64,000 nt of DNA from Zasmidium citrigriseum (lineage: Eukaryota > Ascomycota > Dothideomycetes > Mycosphaerellales > Mycosphaerellaceae): positions 186,001 to 250,000 of the forward strand of contig NHNW01000041.1 in the NCBI GenBank assembly GCA_002786025.1. Reading direction: 5' to 3'. A model generated the notes under the pieces. The model made no database searches, had not been told where the DNA came from, and was given only the letters and a program-made list of their open reading frames with translations. Both the position numbers and the translations under genes were made by a program. This document shows, in pieces, positions 51,624-62,384 of this stretch. Numbering within the stretch: the first letter of the stretch is position 1; each line of letters begins with the position of its first letter.

Positions 51624-54600
51624 ATGGCTGCTGTCAATTCAAGCCCGAGTGGCTTCTCATATGCACAGGCCGCCGCCAAGGCCCACGCACCGAATAGCTC
51701 GCAGACATCATCCAGCAAGGTGACCTCGGGCGCCACCACCCCAGCAAATGGCACCTCCTTCTCCGAGCTTGGGCCTAATGGCAACTGGGCCGATGACGTG
51801 GAAGCAACTGAAGGAGACAAGGTGACCGAGTCGCGGAAGAGCAATCAGGAGCAAGTGAAGTCCTCACAGGTCAAGGACAGCGCCGTCGAGCGCACCAAGT
51901 CTGAGGGCAGAGTTCAAAATGGTTCGTCAGGCGTATCATCACCAGACCTTACGGCATCATCAAGCACCACTACTAATACGGACGATGCTTCTTCAGCACC
52001 CAGTGGCACCTCATCATCAGAGACGACTTGGGAAACCAAGTCACAGAATTCCGAACCGGCCTGGATTGCTGAGCGCAAGGAGCGCCAGAGCAGTGGACCC
52101 ACGGACGAGCCCAAGGGCAAGCGTGGGAAGAAGGATGGCAAAGACTCCAAGGAGGCAAAGGAGTCAAAGGAGACGGCGGTACCCCAACCTCCACCAAAGC
52201 CAGTCGTGCTTCATGATGCCCCACCACCAGCTGTCAACCCTTGGGCAAAGCGCATGGAGGATGCGAAGACCAAGACGGCAGCTCCCATTCAGACAACCTC
52301 AAAACCAGCGCCCCAAACGACACAGGCCCAGAGCGTACTTAAGGAGAACCAGAAGCCAAGCGCAGAGTCAAGAAAGAAGGCTAATTCGGTGACGAGTGTC
52401 ACCCGCGAGGCAGAGAGTCCAGCCACCGGCGATGTGAAGAGGTCAAGCGGCGTTCAAGGTAAGCGTGCACAACAAGTACGTCCCAAATCACGTCAAGGCT
52501 CAAAGCCAGTAACAGAAGACGCTCGAACGGATCCAACGGCAGCTCCTGGCAGAGCAGCACAGCGCGAGCATCAGAGTATGCCGAACCTGGTCTCAGTGCC
52601 ACCGCCGGTCAAGGACGAAAGTTCATGGCCGACCCCGGAGAGTGCGCAAGAGAAAGACCGCAAAGAGGCTGCAGCGGCCGAGAGGGAGAACAGCAAGGAG
52701 ACTGACGAGAATGCTGACGGTGATGCCAACGCTGGCGGCAAGCCACGCGAGAAGACGAAATGGAAGCCTGTGCCCGTTACGCCCACCATTGTTTGGCAGA
52801 CCGAAGAGATGAACAAGCGTGGTTCAGAGAGAGGTCGTGGTGGCGCAGGGCGGGGCCGTGGTGGTTTCCGTGGAGGTCCAAACGGCTCGAAAGGCGGTGA
52901 TCGCACCTCGACGAGAGGCAATGGGTCTCCTGAGGACGTCGATGCTGGCAATGTTGCAGGTCAGCGTGGCCGCTCTGACACCGTTGATCGCGACGCCATG
53001 CCACCCCCATCAAAGCCAGGCCGTCCCACCAGTGCCAGCGGATCGCGTGACGGGCCAAAGGCTCGTGAACAGAGCTTCCCTGGGCGTCAGAAGTTCTCGA
53101 AGGGCCCCGCAGATGCCTCTACCGGCAGTGAGAACACTTCATCGTCGATTCCATTCACCGACGCACGTCGTTCCAAGTCGCCGTCCAAGGCGGATGACAA
53201 CCAGGAGGTTAAGATTCCAGAACCAATCCCGCGACAAAGCCCTGCCGACTCGCAGAGGGCAAGCAGCAGCGAAGCAGAGGCGTCACGAGAAGTTCCAACA
53301 TCCAAGGTGACTTCAGGTGAAGGCAAGAAGGAGTCTCGATCCTTTGAAGGCCCCAACGGCAAGGAATGGAGTGGCGTTTCACGTGGTGGGAAGCGCGGTG
53401 GCCGTGGACGTGGCGGCTCGCGTGAGTTCGCTAACGGGGGGCATCAGGCCAACCCAATGTTCACAAACGGTCATGCTATCGCATTTGCCGGTGGCAACCC
53501 ATTCGAAGGTCCTGGCTCGCCCACAGCATATCAGTCGACCCGTGGACAGCTGAGCTTCAACCAAGGCCGTGGAGGCTGGGCGCGTGGCAACCCCCGTTCA
53601 CAGTCCATTCCCTTGGAAGGCCAGTACAACCAGCGACCGATGCCATACTGGCCCCAGCAGCTTCCGATGCAGCCATACTACCCCGGCCCGTACGACTATC
53701 CGGCACCGATGTCTGCCGTCGGTTTCCATCCTATGATGGAGCAACAATATCTCATGGACATGGTCAGCACTCAATTGGAGTACTACTTCTCCATCGACAA
53801 CCTGATCAAAGACATGTTCCTTCGAAAGAACATGGACTCACAGGGATTCGTGTTCTTGGACGTCATCGCCAATTTCAATCGCATCAAGCAGCTTACGACT
53901 GACAAAGACATGGTCAAAGCTGTCTGCCTTCGATCCGATAATATCGAGATTCGCACCGGCGATGATGGCAAAGACCGCTTGCGCCGCCAGCAGGGATGGG
54001 AACAATTCCTACTTCCTATGGAGCAACGCGACGCAAGTGCGCAAAACGACGGCCCTCAAAACCCTCAACGCCCCGAGCACCCTCCAATTCACATTTGGTC
54101 GGCGCCTACACCTTACCGCGGCCCACAATCTGCTGGAATTCCAGCATCACAGCGCAGATCGTACGATGCGGGCTATGCGATGAACGGCACAGTTCCCTCG
54201 TTCGCCCCATTCTCGCCATTGAACGAGAGCACGTACGGTGAGATGCCCAATGGAGACGAGATGCGTGGACGTGCGGCCAAGTCTCCTATCCGCGACAACA
54301 GCGCCTCTCCTACTCATCAGGCGATCCTCAACGGAGTGGATGCACACAAGGACACCGAGCCAGATGTCTTCCCTGATGAGCACGCAGGCACTCTGACTGT
54401 TGTGGTCAAGATGAATCAGCAGCGTACGCATCACCACGCTGCGTCCAGGACTTTCTCCAACGGCTCCATCGACACCCGTAGTGTTTTTGGAGAGATGGAT
54501 AAGACCGTCGACCAGCCAGCCACCAACGGCGAACCTGTCGTGAACGGTGACAAGAGCTCGCCGAGTCTCACCCGCATGTCCAGCCCAAGCGTCGGACGCT

Positions 54601-55121
54601 CGCCGGAGAAGTCCAATGGCGCTGCAGAGCTCATGCTACTCTGGGTCAAGGACAAAGAGTTCCCTCAGGACAACCTCCCGCAAGACGCCACCCTGGAACC
54701 GTATGTGCAGCTCCGTCAGAAGGCGCTTGATCAGCGAAAACAAGCTGCTACTGGCACGTGCCCGTACGACCTCGATGTCCTGTACCAGTTCTGGTCACAC
54801 TTCTTGATCCGCAACTTCAATAAGAGGATGTATGCGGAGTTCAAGGGTCTTGCGCAGAGCGATGCAGACGAGCGTCACAACGGGGTCGGTCTTCAGAACC
54901 TGGTGCAATTCTACGCCAAGGCTTTGGCCAGCAGCAACCCCATTCGCGATCATGTGGTGACCGATTACGTCGAGTTGGTCAAGACCGAGCCGCAGATTAC
55001 TTCGAATCTTGCGTTCAAGCAGCTCCGTCAAGCCTGGCGCAACGGTGCGCTGAATCTCAAGAACCGAAAGAAGCTCGCCGACATTGTCGATGAGCCGCTG
55101 AGGGCTCGCTTGGAATCGTGA
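51624..55121 (+). CDS. LARP1: La-motif RNA-binding protein, LARP1 type (La motif + DM15 region)
   Basis: A single 1,165-residue exon. The first 680 residues are disordered, Ser/Lys/Glu/Pro-rich, with RGG boxes (ERGRGGAGRGRGGFRGG about 402-418; RGGKRGGRGRGGSREF about 588-603). The La motif lies at about 703-780 (QYLMDMVSTQLEYYFSIDNL; MDSQGFVFLDVIANFNRIKQ). The C-terminus (about 1,050-1,150: LYQFWSHFLIRNFNKRMYAE, VQFYAKALASSNPIRDHVVT) resembles the DM15 repeats of animal LARP1. Animal LARP1 binds the cap and pyrimidine tract of TOP mRNAs under TOR control; yeast relatives Slf1/Sro9 lack a clear DM15 region. A cytoplasmic mRNA stability/translation role is inferred. The gene's own leader is long and pyrimidine-rich. 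Confidence 0.92.
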   Translation: MAAVNSSPSGFSYAQAAAKAHAPNSSQTSSSKVTSGATTPANGTSFSELGPNGNWADDVEATEGDKVTESRKSNQEQVKSSQVKDSAVERTKSEGRVQNGSSGVSSPDLTASSSTTTNTDDASSAPSGTSSSETTWETKSQNSEPAWIAERKERQSSGPTDEPKGKRGKKDGKDSKEAKESKETAVPQPPPKPVVLHDAPPPAVNPWAKRMEDAKTKTAAPIQTTSKPAPQTTQAQSVLKENQKPSAESRKKANSVTSVTREAESPATGDVKRSSGVQGKRAQQVRPKSRQGSKPVTEDARTDPTAAPGRAAQREHQSMPNLVSVPPPVKDESSWPTPESAQEKDRKEAAAAERENSKETDENADGDANAGGKPREKTKWKPVPVTPTIVWQTEEMNKRGSERGRGGAGRGRGGFRGGPNGSKGGDRTSTRGNGSPEDVDAGNVAGQRGRSDTVDRDAMPPPSKPGRPTSASGSRDGPKAREQSFPGRQKFSKGPADASTGSENTSSSIPFTDARRSKSPSKADDNQEVKIPEPIPRQSPADSQRASSSEAEASREVPTSKVTSGEGKKESRSFEGPNGKEWSGVSRGGKRGGRGRGGSREFANGGHQANPMFTNGHAIAFAGGNPFEGPGSPTAYQSTRGQLSFNQGRGGWARGNPRSQSIPLEGQYNQRPMPYWPQQLPMQPYYPGPYDYPAPMSAVGFHPMMEQQYLMDMVSTQLEYYFSIDNLIKDMFLRKNMDSQGFVFLDVIANFNRIKQLTTDKDMVKAVCLRSDNIEIRTGDDGKDRLRRQQGWEQFLLPMEQRDASAQNDGPQNPQRPEHPPIHIWSAPTPYRGPQSAGIPASQRRSYDAGYAMNGTVPSFAPFSPLNESTYGEMPNGDEMRGRAAKSPIRDNSASPTHQAILNGVDAHKDTEPDVFPDEHAGTLTVVVKMNQQRTHHHAASRTFSNGSIDTRSVFGEMDKTVDQPATNGEPVVNGDKSSPSLTRMSSPSVGRSPEKSNGAAELMLLWVKDKEFPQDNLPQDATLEPYVQLRQKALDQRKQAATGTCPYDLDVLYQFWSHFLIRNFNKRMYAEFKGLAQSDADERHNGVGLQNLVQFYAKALASSNPIRDHVVTDYVELVKTEPQITSNLAFKQLRQAWRNGALNLKNRKKLADIVDEPLRARLES

Positions 55122-56425
55122 TCGATCCAAGACAAGCCCTTCACTCTACATATGACTGATTGCTACATCAAGAGCGTCGCTTTTGTGTGCTGTTCCTGTG
55201 CACTCCGCGACTCGGCACCCTGCCATTAATACGCGACGTGAGCTCGCCATGGAACGGCTTGAAGCGATGCGAATTCTTACGGACAGCATGTCTACCACCC
55301 ATGGCGCATGTCTTCGACGCACGAAACAGAATATTCACTCTCAAAGGACGTTGACTGGCTGCAGAAGCTGCGATCGTCTTGCCTGTGGCTTCTCAGTCGC
55401 CAGCTGCGAGGCGTTACCGGTGTTTTTCGACTTTCTTGGGACGGGTGCACATTTCAAAACTCCAACAAAAGCATGACTTCTACCTTTTGACTTGTTGATT
55501 GACGACTACCAATGCATAGATCTGGGCGCGGCTTGCTTCTGGGATGGCGTTGGGACAGTCGCTTGACGACACTTTTCTACTTCGACTGTTACTATGTGGA
55601 TGGATGCGACGCGATGCAGATGAGGAATCGGGTCCGGTGGGGTCTACGATCGATGCTGCAGTGCAACAAGGACATGAAGGGGTCATATCGTTACGGACGA
55701 CGGACGCGATGGAATGACTCCGAATGACCAGGCTGGCAGTGTGCGGACGACCGACGACGGGAATTGGATTGCGACCTCTGCCGCTGTCCTTCTACGAAAT
55801 GCATGCGTGAGGGACTTGTGAAAATAGGAATGGCTACTTCTTTTTCGATTGATTTGCTTGCAAGCGGTCTGCGCGATGCATAGCGGAGCGCTCAGTGGGA
55901 CTTCAGAAAACAACAAACACTACTCAAATCTCGACAAGCGCCTTCTCCGCCGGTCATGGCTTTTGCGATTCTACTCCCCATCGCCATGCCGGTGGCTCTA
56001 GCTTTTCTCGTGGAGAGAGACTCGGGCCTGAGCGGCGTTCGTATCATGTTGTTGAAATGGGAACGGAAATGGAAAGTGTAGATAGGACGAAAAAGGGGAG
56101 AAAATGAATGGCTTTGCTTGTATACTTCAGCTTGTGACAGTCAAGTCTCATCTTCGCCACGTGAGGTCGAAAAAGGCCTCGCCGCATCGTCGGAGCGGTC
56201 CAATTTGGGAAGCCCGACAAATCCACAGGGACGACAAGGGTGACTGGGCACCCTGCCTTTTTTAAACATCCGCCAGACGACTTCACCTCTTCACCGACTT
56301 GCACGAGCACTCCGACGAAACAAGACCATTTCATCGACCAGACTTTGAGTGCAGAGACAAAACACTCGATCCACCCAAAGGCGAACTCTTTCCAACCACG
56401 AGAAACGACGAGACCAGGTCTCAAG
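55122..56425. other. Intergenic, LARP1-like gene to HAD phosphatase
   Basis: 1.3 kb between tandem genes: LARP1 3' UTR and phosphatase promoter. Short ORFs here (55160-55354, 55183-55476) have Cys/Arg-rich chance-like products. No RNA gene or repeat recognised. Confidence 0.4.
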
Positions 56426-57301
56426 ATGCCACATCATGAGGAGAACGATTTCTCAGCGCCACCTGAGACGCACGAGTTTGCGGCGCTCCTGTTTGATATG
56501 GTGAGTTGAGTGTTGCAGAGCTCGAGCTGCCATTTGGCAAGCCGTCGTGAGAAGGAAGAAAGACACGGGCTAACGACTCAAACAAGGATGGAACGATTAT
56601 CGATTCAACCGACGCAATCGTGAAGCACTGGCATCAGATTGGAAAAGAGATTGGTGTGCCCGGAGAAGGTCCGCAGACGAGTCCCATTGCTTTCATATCA
56701 TAATATGCTCATTGAATTCCTAGAAATCCTCCAAACCTCCCACGGCCGCCGCTCAATCGACGTCCTCGCCATCCTCTGCCCCGAACGCGCAAACTGGGAC
56801 TACGTCTGCCGCGCCGAAGGTGTCATTCCCAAAAACTACGGCGCGGACGCCGTAGAAATCCCCGGCTCGAGACAACTCCTCGACGCGCTCGAAACAGCCA
56901 CAGCGCCCTGGGCGATCGTGACGTCCGGAACGCGGCCGCTTGTTTCTGGCTGGTTGGACGTCATGAAGCTCGCGCACCCAAAGTACATGGTGACGGCTGA
57001 GGAGGTGAAGCAGGGGAAGCCGGATCCGGAGTGTTATCGTAAGGGCGCGAAGCATCTCGGCATTGACGAGGCGAAGGAGGGAAAGAGGGTGCTTGTGTTG
57101 GAGGACGCGCCCGCCGGGGTCAGGGCTGGAAAAGCGGCGGGGTTTGAGGTTGTTGCGCTGGCGACTACGCATGATGTTGAACGGTTGAGGGAGGCGGGGG
57201 CGGATTGGATTGTGAGGGATTTGAGGAGTGTGGTTTTTAGGGGGTGGGATTCGAAGACGGGGGTTGCCACTATTGAGATCAAGGATGGGCTTGTGAATTG
57301 A
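56426..57301 (+). CDS. HAD-superfamily phosphatase (GPP/DOG-type)
   Basis: Exons are 56426-56500, 56587-56668 and 56724-57301, giving 244 residues. All four HAD motifs are present: motif I LLFDMDGTIIDS (Asp24 nucleophile, Asp26 acid/base; built by splice 1), motif II IVTSGTR, motif III Lys in KQGKPDPECY, and motif IV VLEDAPAGVRAG. The cap region and size match yeast Gpp1/Gpp2 (glycerol-3-phosphate phosphatase) and Dog1/Dog2 (2-deoxyglucose-6-phosphate phosphatase). Which sugar or polyol phosphate is used cannot be told. If GPP-like, it makes glycerol for osmotic balance in the cytosol. Intron 2 has the weak donor GTCCGC, but the splice restores PGEEILQTSHGRRSIDVL. Convergent with the phospholipase gene (188 nt between stops). 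Confidence 0.88.
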
Positions 57302-57489
57302 ACGAAATGAGGTTTGTTGTTGGGGGTTTCGTGTATCGATGTCTCACTGGCAAGATGATAGAAGAACAATGATAGAGAGATGAAGACGTAGAGCAATAGA
57401 TGTCTAGAAGCGGCCATAGATTCAAGATGACATAGAAGAGGCATCGAGACTATCCAGCATTCTTTTGCATCCGACTCAGGGGTATCTAC

Positions 57490-59639
57490 TCACGCACTCG
57501 CATTCTGCGTCCTCTTCTCCCTCTCCGCCTTCTTTCTTTGCCACGCTTCATGCAACGCCTCCTTGATCGTGGCTTGTCCATCTTGGAAGTTTGCATCGCA
57601 TACCTTGACTAGCGTTTCCACTTGCTCCGGCGTCCAGACAAGATTGTAAGATCCCGAGAACTTCGCAGTCGAGGGATCAAAATCCGGCACTGCTCTCTCA
57701 TTCGGCAGCAGAGGCATATAGATCATCGTACATTCTCGTTCATAAACAGGTGCAGGAGGGTTCTTCACCGTCCGTCCGTATGAGTCCACAACAGTTTCTG
57801 GTCGTTCACATGGAACACCGTCGTAGATCTGAGCGTACAGCCCCTGGAACCGATTCGGGTCCTTTGCATCTTCACCGGGCTTGATATCGTGGCGTTTGGT
57901 GAATTTCAGACCCCGTCGACTGCCAATCTGGTCCACACGTTCTTGGAAGGTGTCTTTTTGGACGTCACTCGAGGCGTCCATGTTGATAATGACATCGGCT
58001 TGGCGTTTTGGGTGTAAGAGAACGTAGGTTGGGCAGTTGTTGTCCATGCCACTGTCGATGAGGTGGATTCTTGGTGAGTTCTCGAGGCCCGGAGGACGGC
58101 CTTTGCCTTGTTCTATGGGGGTGTAATGATACATGAAGTTGTGCTCACTATCGATTGGTGTCAGTGATGGAATGAGAGGCGTCTTTTGGATCAGACCTAC
58201 TTGCAAGCGTGAAGCGGGTGATGGTTCTGAAACTCCTCCGTGCCCTCCTTGCCCCAGAACTTCGTCACGGCATGAGCCATCTTATGGATCGAGTTGCCCA
58301 GAAAGCCGGTGGGAAGATTGCGGCTGATGGTAGAGATGTATGAGGTGAGAGGTCCTGCTGGAGCGCTCGTAGCAAGACCTAGTAGCAGGGCTAGAGATTG
58401 CTCAGGAAGTTGCATCGTTGATTTACCCTCGCTGAACGGCCTTCCAAATCCCCATGTTGGAACCCAAGCTTCGATCTCATCACACCCAACTTCGTAAGGT
58501 GTCATCTCGAACCACTGAAACCAAGCATCGGAAGCGTCGGCGTGATCACCGGTGGAATGATCTGGTTCCTTGAATGGATGTTCCTTGTCTTCCCAGTCCT
58601 TCCAAGGCCGTTCGTGACGGATGGCAGTCATTATGGGAAGTGGCTCGCTGCCATTGTCAGTATACTCCCTCGAGCTTGAGTACTTGTACCAAGACTTCTG
58701 GTAGCCAGCCACTTCTTTATGTGCACTTCCGCCTGGGTGGTTGACGGGGTCGTCCTGGAAGAAGATCCAACCAGTCGTGAAGACGGAGTACAAGTCCATA
58801 GCTACTGTTTGAAGACCGCTTTTGCTCTTCTGGATAAGCGGTCCAAGAGTGACTCTAGCACCACCTGGCGCACTCAAGATCGTTCGAATAGCATCGCCAG
58901 ACAAGGGATGATATGGCGAAAAGCGCTTCTTGCAGTGATCAATCACCGAATGCATGTCACCTTTTCCAATGGTATAGTAAGCCGCCAGAGACCAACACGA
59001 TCCGGACACACCTGATACATAGGTCAGGCAATCCCAAAGGCCGGCATCTTTCATTTCTTGGCAATAGCCCAAACATCCGATCATAGCACGGAAACCACCA
59101 CCACTGCCTCCGAACGATACGACTGGCACATCTTCCGGATCCACGTCCTCAGGATTGAGGCCCAAGTACTTTGCAAAGTGGTCTCTGGCGTTGACCTTGC
59201 GCTTGGCGAGAAAGGCTTGCTCCTCCGGACAAAGATCAATCCCTCTTCGAACCTCAGCGACCTTTTCAATTTCCGGAAAGGTCTTGGGATCGCTGATTTC
59301 ATGCTTGACACGAGTCTCAAGCGCGGTCATGCCGCCCATGATCTTCAGGTCCTGGATGGCTTCTGGAAAGGCGGGCTTGAGGACCTTGTGATAGAAGGCG
59401 CTGGTCTTGGCTTTGAAGAAGTTGGGCTTCTTCCCCTCCTCGCCATCCTCCTTCGAGACACCCATCTTCTCAAAGTCCTTATCGAGATCCTCCGTCGAGT
59501 CGCTCAGATCCTGCTGTTCGTGCAACTTCTGCTCATATTGCCGCTGTTCCTCAGTCTCGGAGCCGCGGATATCGCTTGGCGCAAAGTTAGTGATCCCATT
59601 GCAAAGTTACGCTGACCGTACTCACGCCTGTCCAGGCAT
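57490..59639 (-). CDS. Cytosolic phospholipase A2 (cPLA2-type lysophospholipase catalytic domain)
   Basis: Exons are 59626-59639, 58201-59574 and 57490-58147, giving 681 residues. The 14-nt first exon (MPGQ plus two bases) joins to DIRGSETEEQRQYEQKLHEQ; its intron carries an ACTAAC branch site, supporting the start. cPLA2 hallmarks: GSGGGFRAMIG (glycine-rich loop with the phosphate-binding Arg), nucleophile GVSGSCW, and catalytic Asp in LIDSGMDNN. No signal peptide and no C2 domain are seen, so a cytosolic enzyme is expected, unlike the secreted fungal phospholipase B proteins that share the fold. It would release fatty acids from the sn-2 position of phospholipids. Splice 2 restores HACNEHNFMYHY. 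Confidence 0.9.
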
Positions 59640-62384
59640 GTCAGCGTTCGTCGAAGTCAGTCAGATGTGAAGAAGCTATGCGCGGTTTTGCTGGGGCGTG
59701 GAGGTGATGACGCAGGATTGAGAGTGAAGTGTAATGTGCCTTACCATATGCTCCTCCAGGCTGGCCAGAAGCTCTCAGCACATGTGGCCAAGCTTTCACA
59801 TGAGATTGGTATGCTGCTGGTTGTTGCTCAGCTGTTCGACTGCCGAAGACGTGCGTAACGCGGCCAATGGGAAGAGCTCTGGTCGAGCACGAGCTCGTAA
59901 GCTCTGCTGCGGCTCCTGGCGCGACTTTAACACGTCGTAAAGTACCTGCATCGTAATACGCGTGGTCGTGTTCTATGTGTTGACATTCACAAAACTCCCA
60001 TAGTGGGCAGCTTCTGAAAGAGAGAGCGGTTGAAGACGATGGCGTGAAGTTGAGAGGCAGTCGCCGAAACGGCGATTTGTTCGGCCCGACTCTTCACGAC
60101 TGCCGCTCAGAGCAACGGCACACCTCAACGATGCATCTCCCATCACCGAATGAACATTAAACGCGTACCCTTCGCGAGGAATCCATGACTACCCATGCGC
60201 TGGCTGGGAGATTCGAAACCTTCACTTGCAACAGCCTCGCCTCGCAGTCCGCTCGAAGGACGACATTACGAAAAATACGAACCTCATTCTCGCCATTGAA
60301 GCGTCAACGCAGGCTCACGTCATGTTTGTAACACTCACAGTCTATTGATAGCGATGGGGGAGATTGTTTCAACACATGGCTTCTCGAAACATGAGCATGG
60401 CGACAACCAAGGCGCTGGCAAAGAGACATGTTCCCTGCTATATCTCGATAGCTCCACTGCACTGGGACGACACGCGGGATGGCTCGAGTCAGTGGACGCA
60501 TCTGGCGGTCTGAATCAGACCTCGAATTTCGAAAACATTCGCGGTTGCAGGAGGCGACGGCGAGGGATCGTGCTGGGATGCATTTCCTGCTCTCGGCACT
60601 GATCAAATGACGACGACAAGGGAAGTCGTATTTGAATGTTTAATTCTTGTGTGACCGGGTGATGACATGTTTTCGCCATGTGTCTCCCGCCAAGGGACCT
60701 TGCTTTTCTATCTTTGCCGTGGTACGAGATGGATGTGTAACACTGGACACGCCCGAGCCGGCTGGATATGCAAGGAACGTCGACCTCGAGCGACACAAAG
60801 GTCTCGCGGCGAGTCCGCGGTGTGATGGTCCATCGGGCGCCTTGTCGCGGAGCTGGCCGCGTGTGGTTGTTCTGGGTGTCGCAGCAACATAATAGACGAC
60901 GTCCAAAGTAACGCGGAGTGGTTGACATAGCAAGACGGCAAGCACGGGGCTTGGGAACTGGAGAATAGAGGAGAGGTGCCGTAGCTGGTTGGTACCAAGA
61001 AATGAAAATACGGCTGGTTGCAGGAGATCTACAGGTGCTGCCCCACACAATCTCGGGCGAGGTTCAATCTATGGTACAGCGTGCAGTATCATAGGTGAAT
61101 GATGATGTGATGCCTTACGTAGAGACTCACAAGTTAGGCGCGGAGATTGATGTTTTGTGCGCTCGCTTCTCGCAGTGCCTGGGCCCCTTTTCTGTGTGAG
61201 GAGGCTGCATGCTGCACGGTACGCAAGCCACAGTGCCGGCTGGAGTCGGCGAGTCGCCAGGATTCTGAGGCGGACGAGTCGGGGGTACACACGTTGACAC
61301 GGGCCGAAGAGGAGGATACCGCCTTGAAGACGTTGCACAATTTCGTCATGAATGAGCCGGTGGAGGAGCGCCATGATCGATCGATAAGTCGAAGCACGCT
61401 CGAATGTGTCGACTCCTGAATGGTGATGTGTATGAATGTCGACTTGCGAGATGTTATGTTCTCCGGTGAATAGAGGATTGTGAGCGAGTCGTCCGACGTC
61501 GTTCGGGTCCGCTTGGGCGGGAGCGGGAGTGGGCAGTTAGGCGAAGCTTGTTGAACGGCTTCGAGCACGGGGCTTGTTGCGCTCCGGCCCAGATGCTCCT
61601 TTTCAACGGCGCCAACGACGAGATCGTAGCGCCGCTGCCACAGACCGGGCACTTGCGATTCGTGCCTGTTGCGCGCATCGCAGCGTGTGTGAAGAAACAC
61701 GCAGTGAGGTCCAGTGGCAGGCCGCATCGCAGAGAAGGCAGCATTGAAGCGCCGGGCTCTGGACTGCCGGGCACTGGCCGCTGGATCCTTCCTCTCCACC
61801 TCCTATAAATACGCGCCTATGAGATCGCACAGCCCAGGACCAGAGCTGCCCCTGGCAGGCGCACCTCTCAGCACAAACGCTCGGCGACAGGGATTAGAGC
61901 CCGCTTGGCTCAGCAGCGAAAGCCCCCGTCATCTCGCGGTGTGGAGGACGAGGGTGCGACTTCGACTCTCACATCACTGCCGCTTCCATCTCGTCGTTGT
62001 CTGCTCCGTCCGCCTCTCCACCACGCTCGCTTTGCCCCTCCCTCGCTTGCTGTTTCTGTGCTTCTGTTGTATATCGCTGCATCGCTATCCCATCCGGCCG
62101 TCGCGCAAAAGTCGCTCGCTTGACCTCGTGCCCGGGAACGCTTGGGGCTCGACACCAGGGAGCCTTGCGCACCCATCTCGACGATCGTCCGCCAGACCAG
62201 CCAGGCTGGCGCGCCTCGACTACGGCCGGCCCTGCTGACAGCCTTGGACACCTTGGACTCGACGGGGAGCTGACGCCCACCGCACCCAGCCTGCCCTCGC
62301 GAGGGTGCTGCTGCCCGCTGCCAGCCAGCCCAGCGCTGAGGAGGGAGTCGAGTGCGCAGTCCGCGCCGCTGCCCCCGGCCCATC
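59640..62384. promoter_or_regulatory. Large divergent regulatory region, phospholipase and homeobox gene
   Basis: About 2.75 kb between divergent start codons, the longest gene-free stretch in the window. A TATA box (TATAAATA, 61804-61811) faces the homeobox gene, about 575 nt before its ATG, implying a leader of up to about 550 nt. Long open frames near 61,100-62,600 on both strands are Arg/Pro/Ser/Ala-rich and read as GC-driven chance. No RNA gene or mobile element recognised. Confidence 0.5.
61804..61811 (+). promoter_or_regulatory. TATA box of homeobox gene
   Basis: TATAAATA, a consensus TATA element on the plus strand in the region upstream of the homeobox gene; most other promoters in this window show no comparable match that I noticed. 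Assignment is by position only. Confidence 0.45.

Noticed and set aside
61134..61799. 221-codon minus-strand ORF upstream of the homeobox gene
   Set aside because: Arg/Ser/Thr-rich without domain, overlapped by open frames on the other strand; typical of GC-rich chance ORFs.
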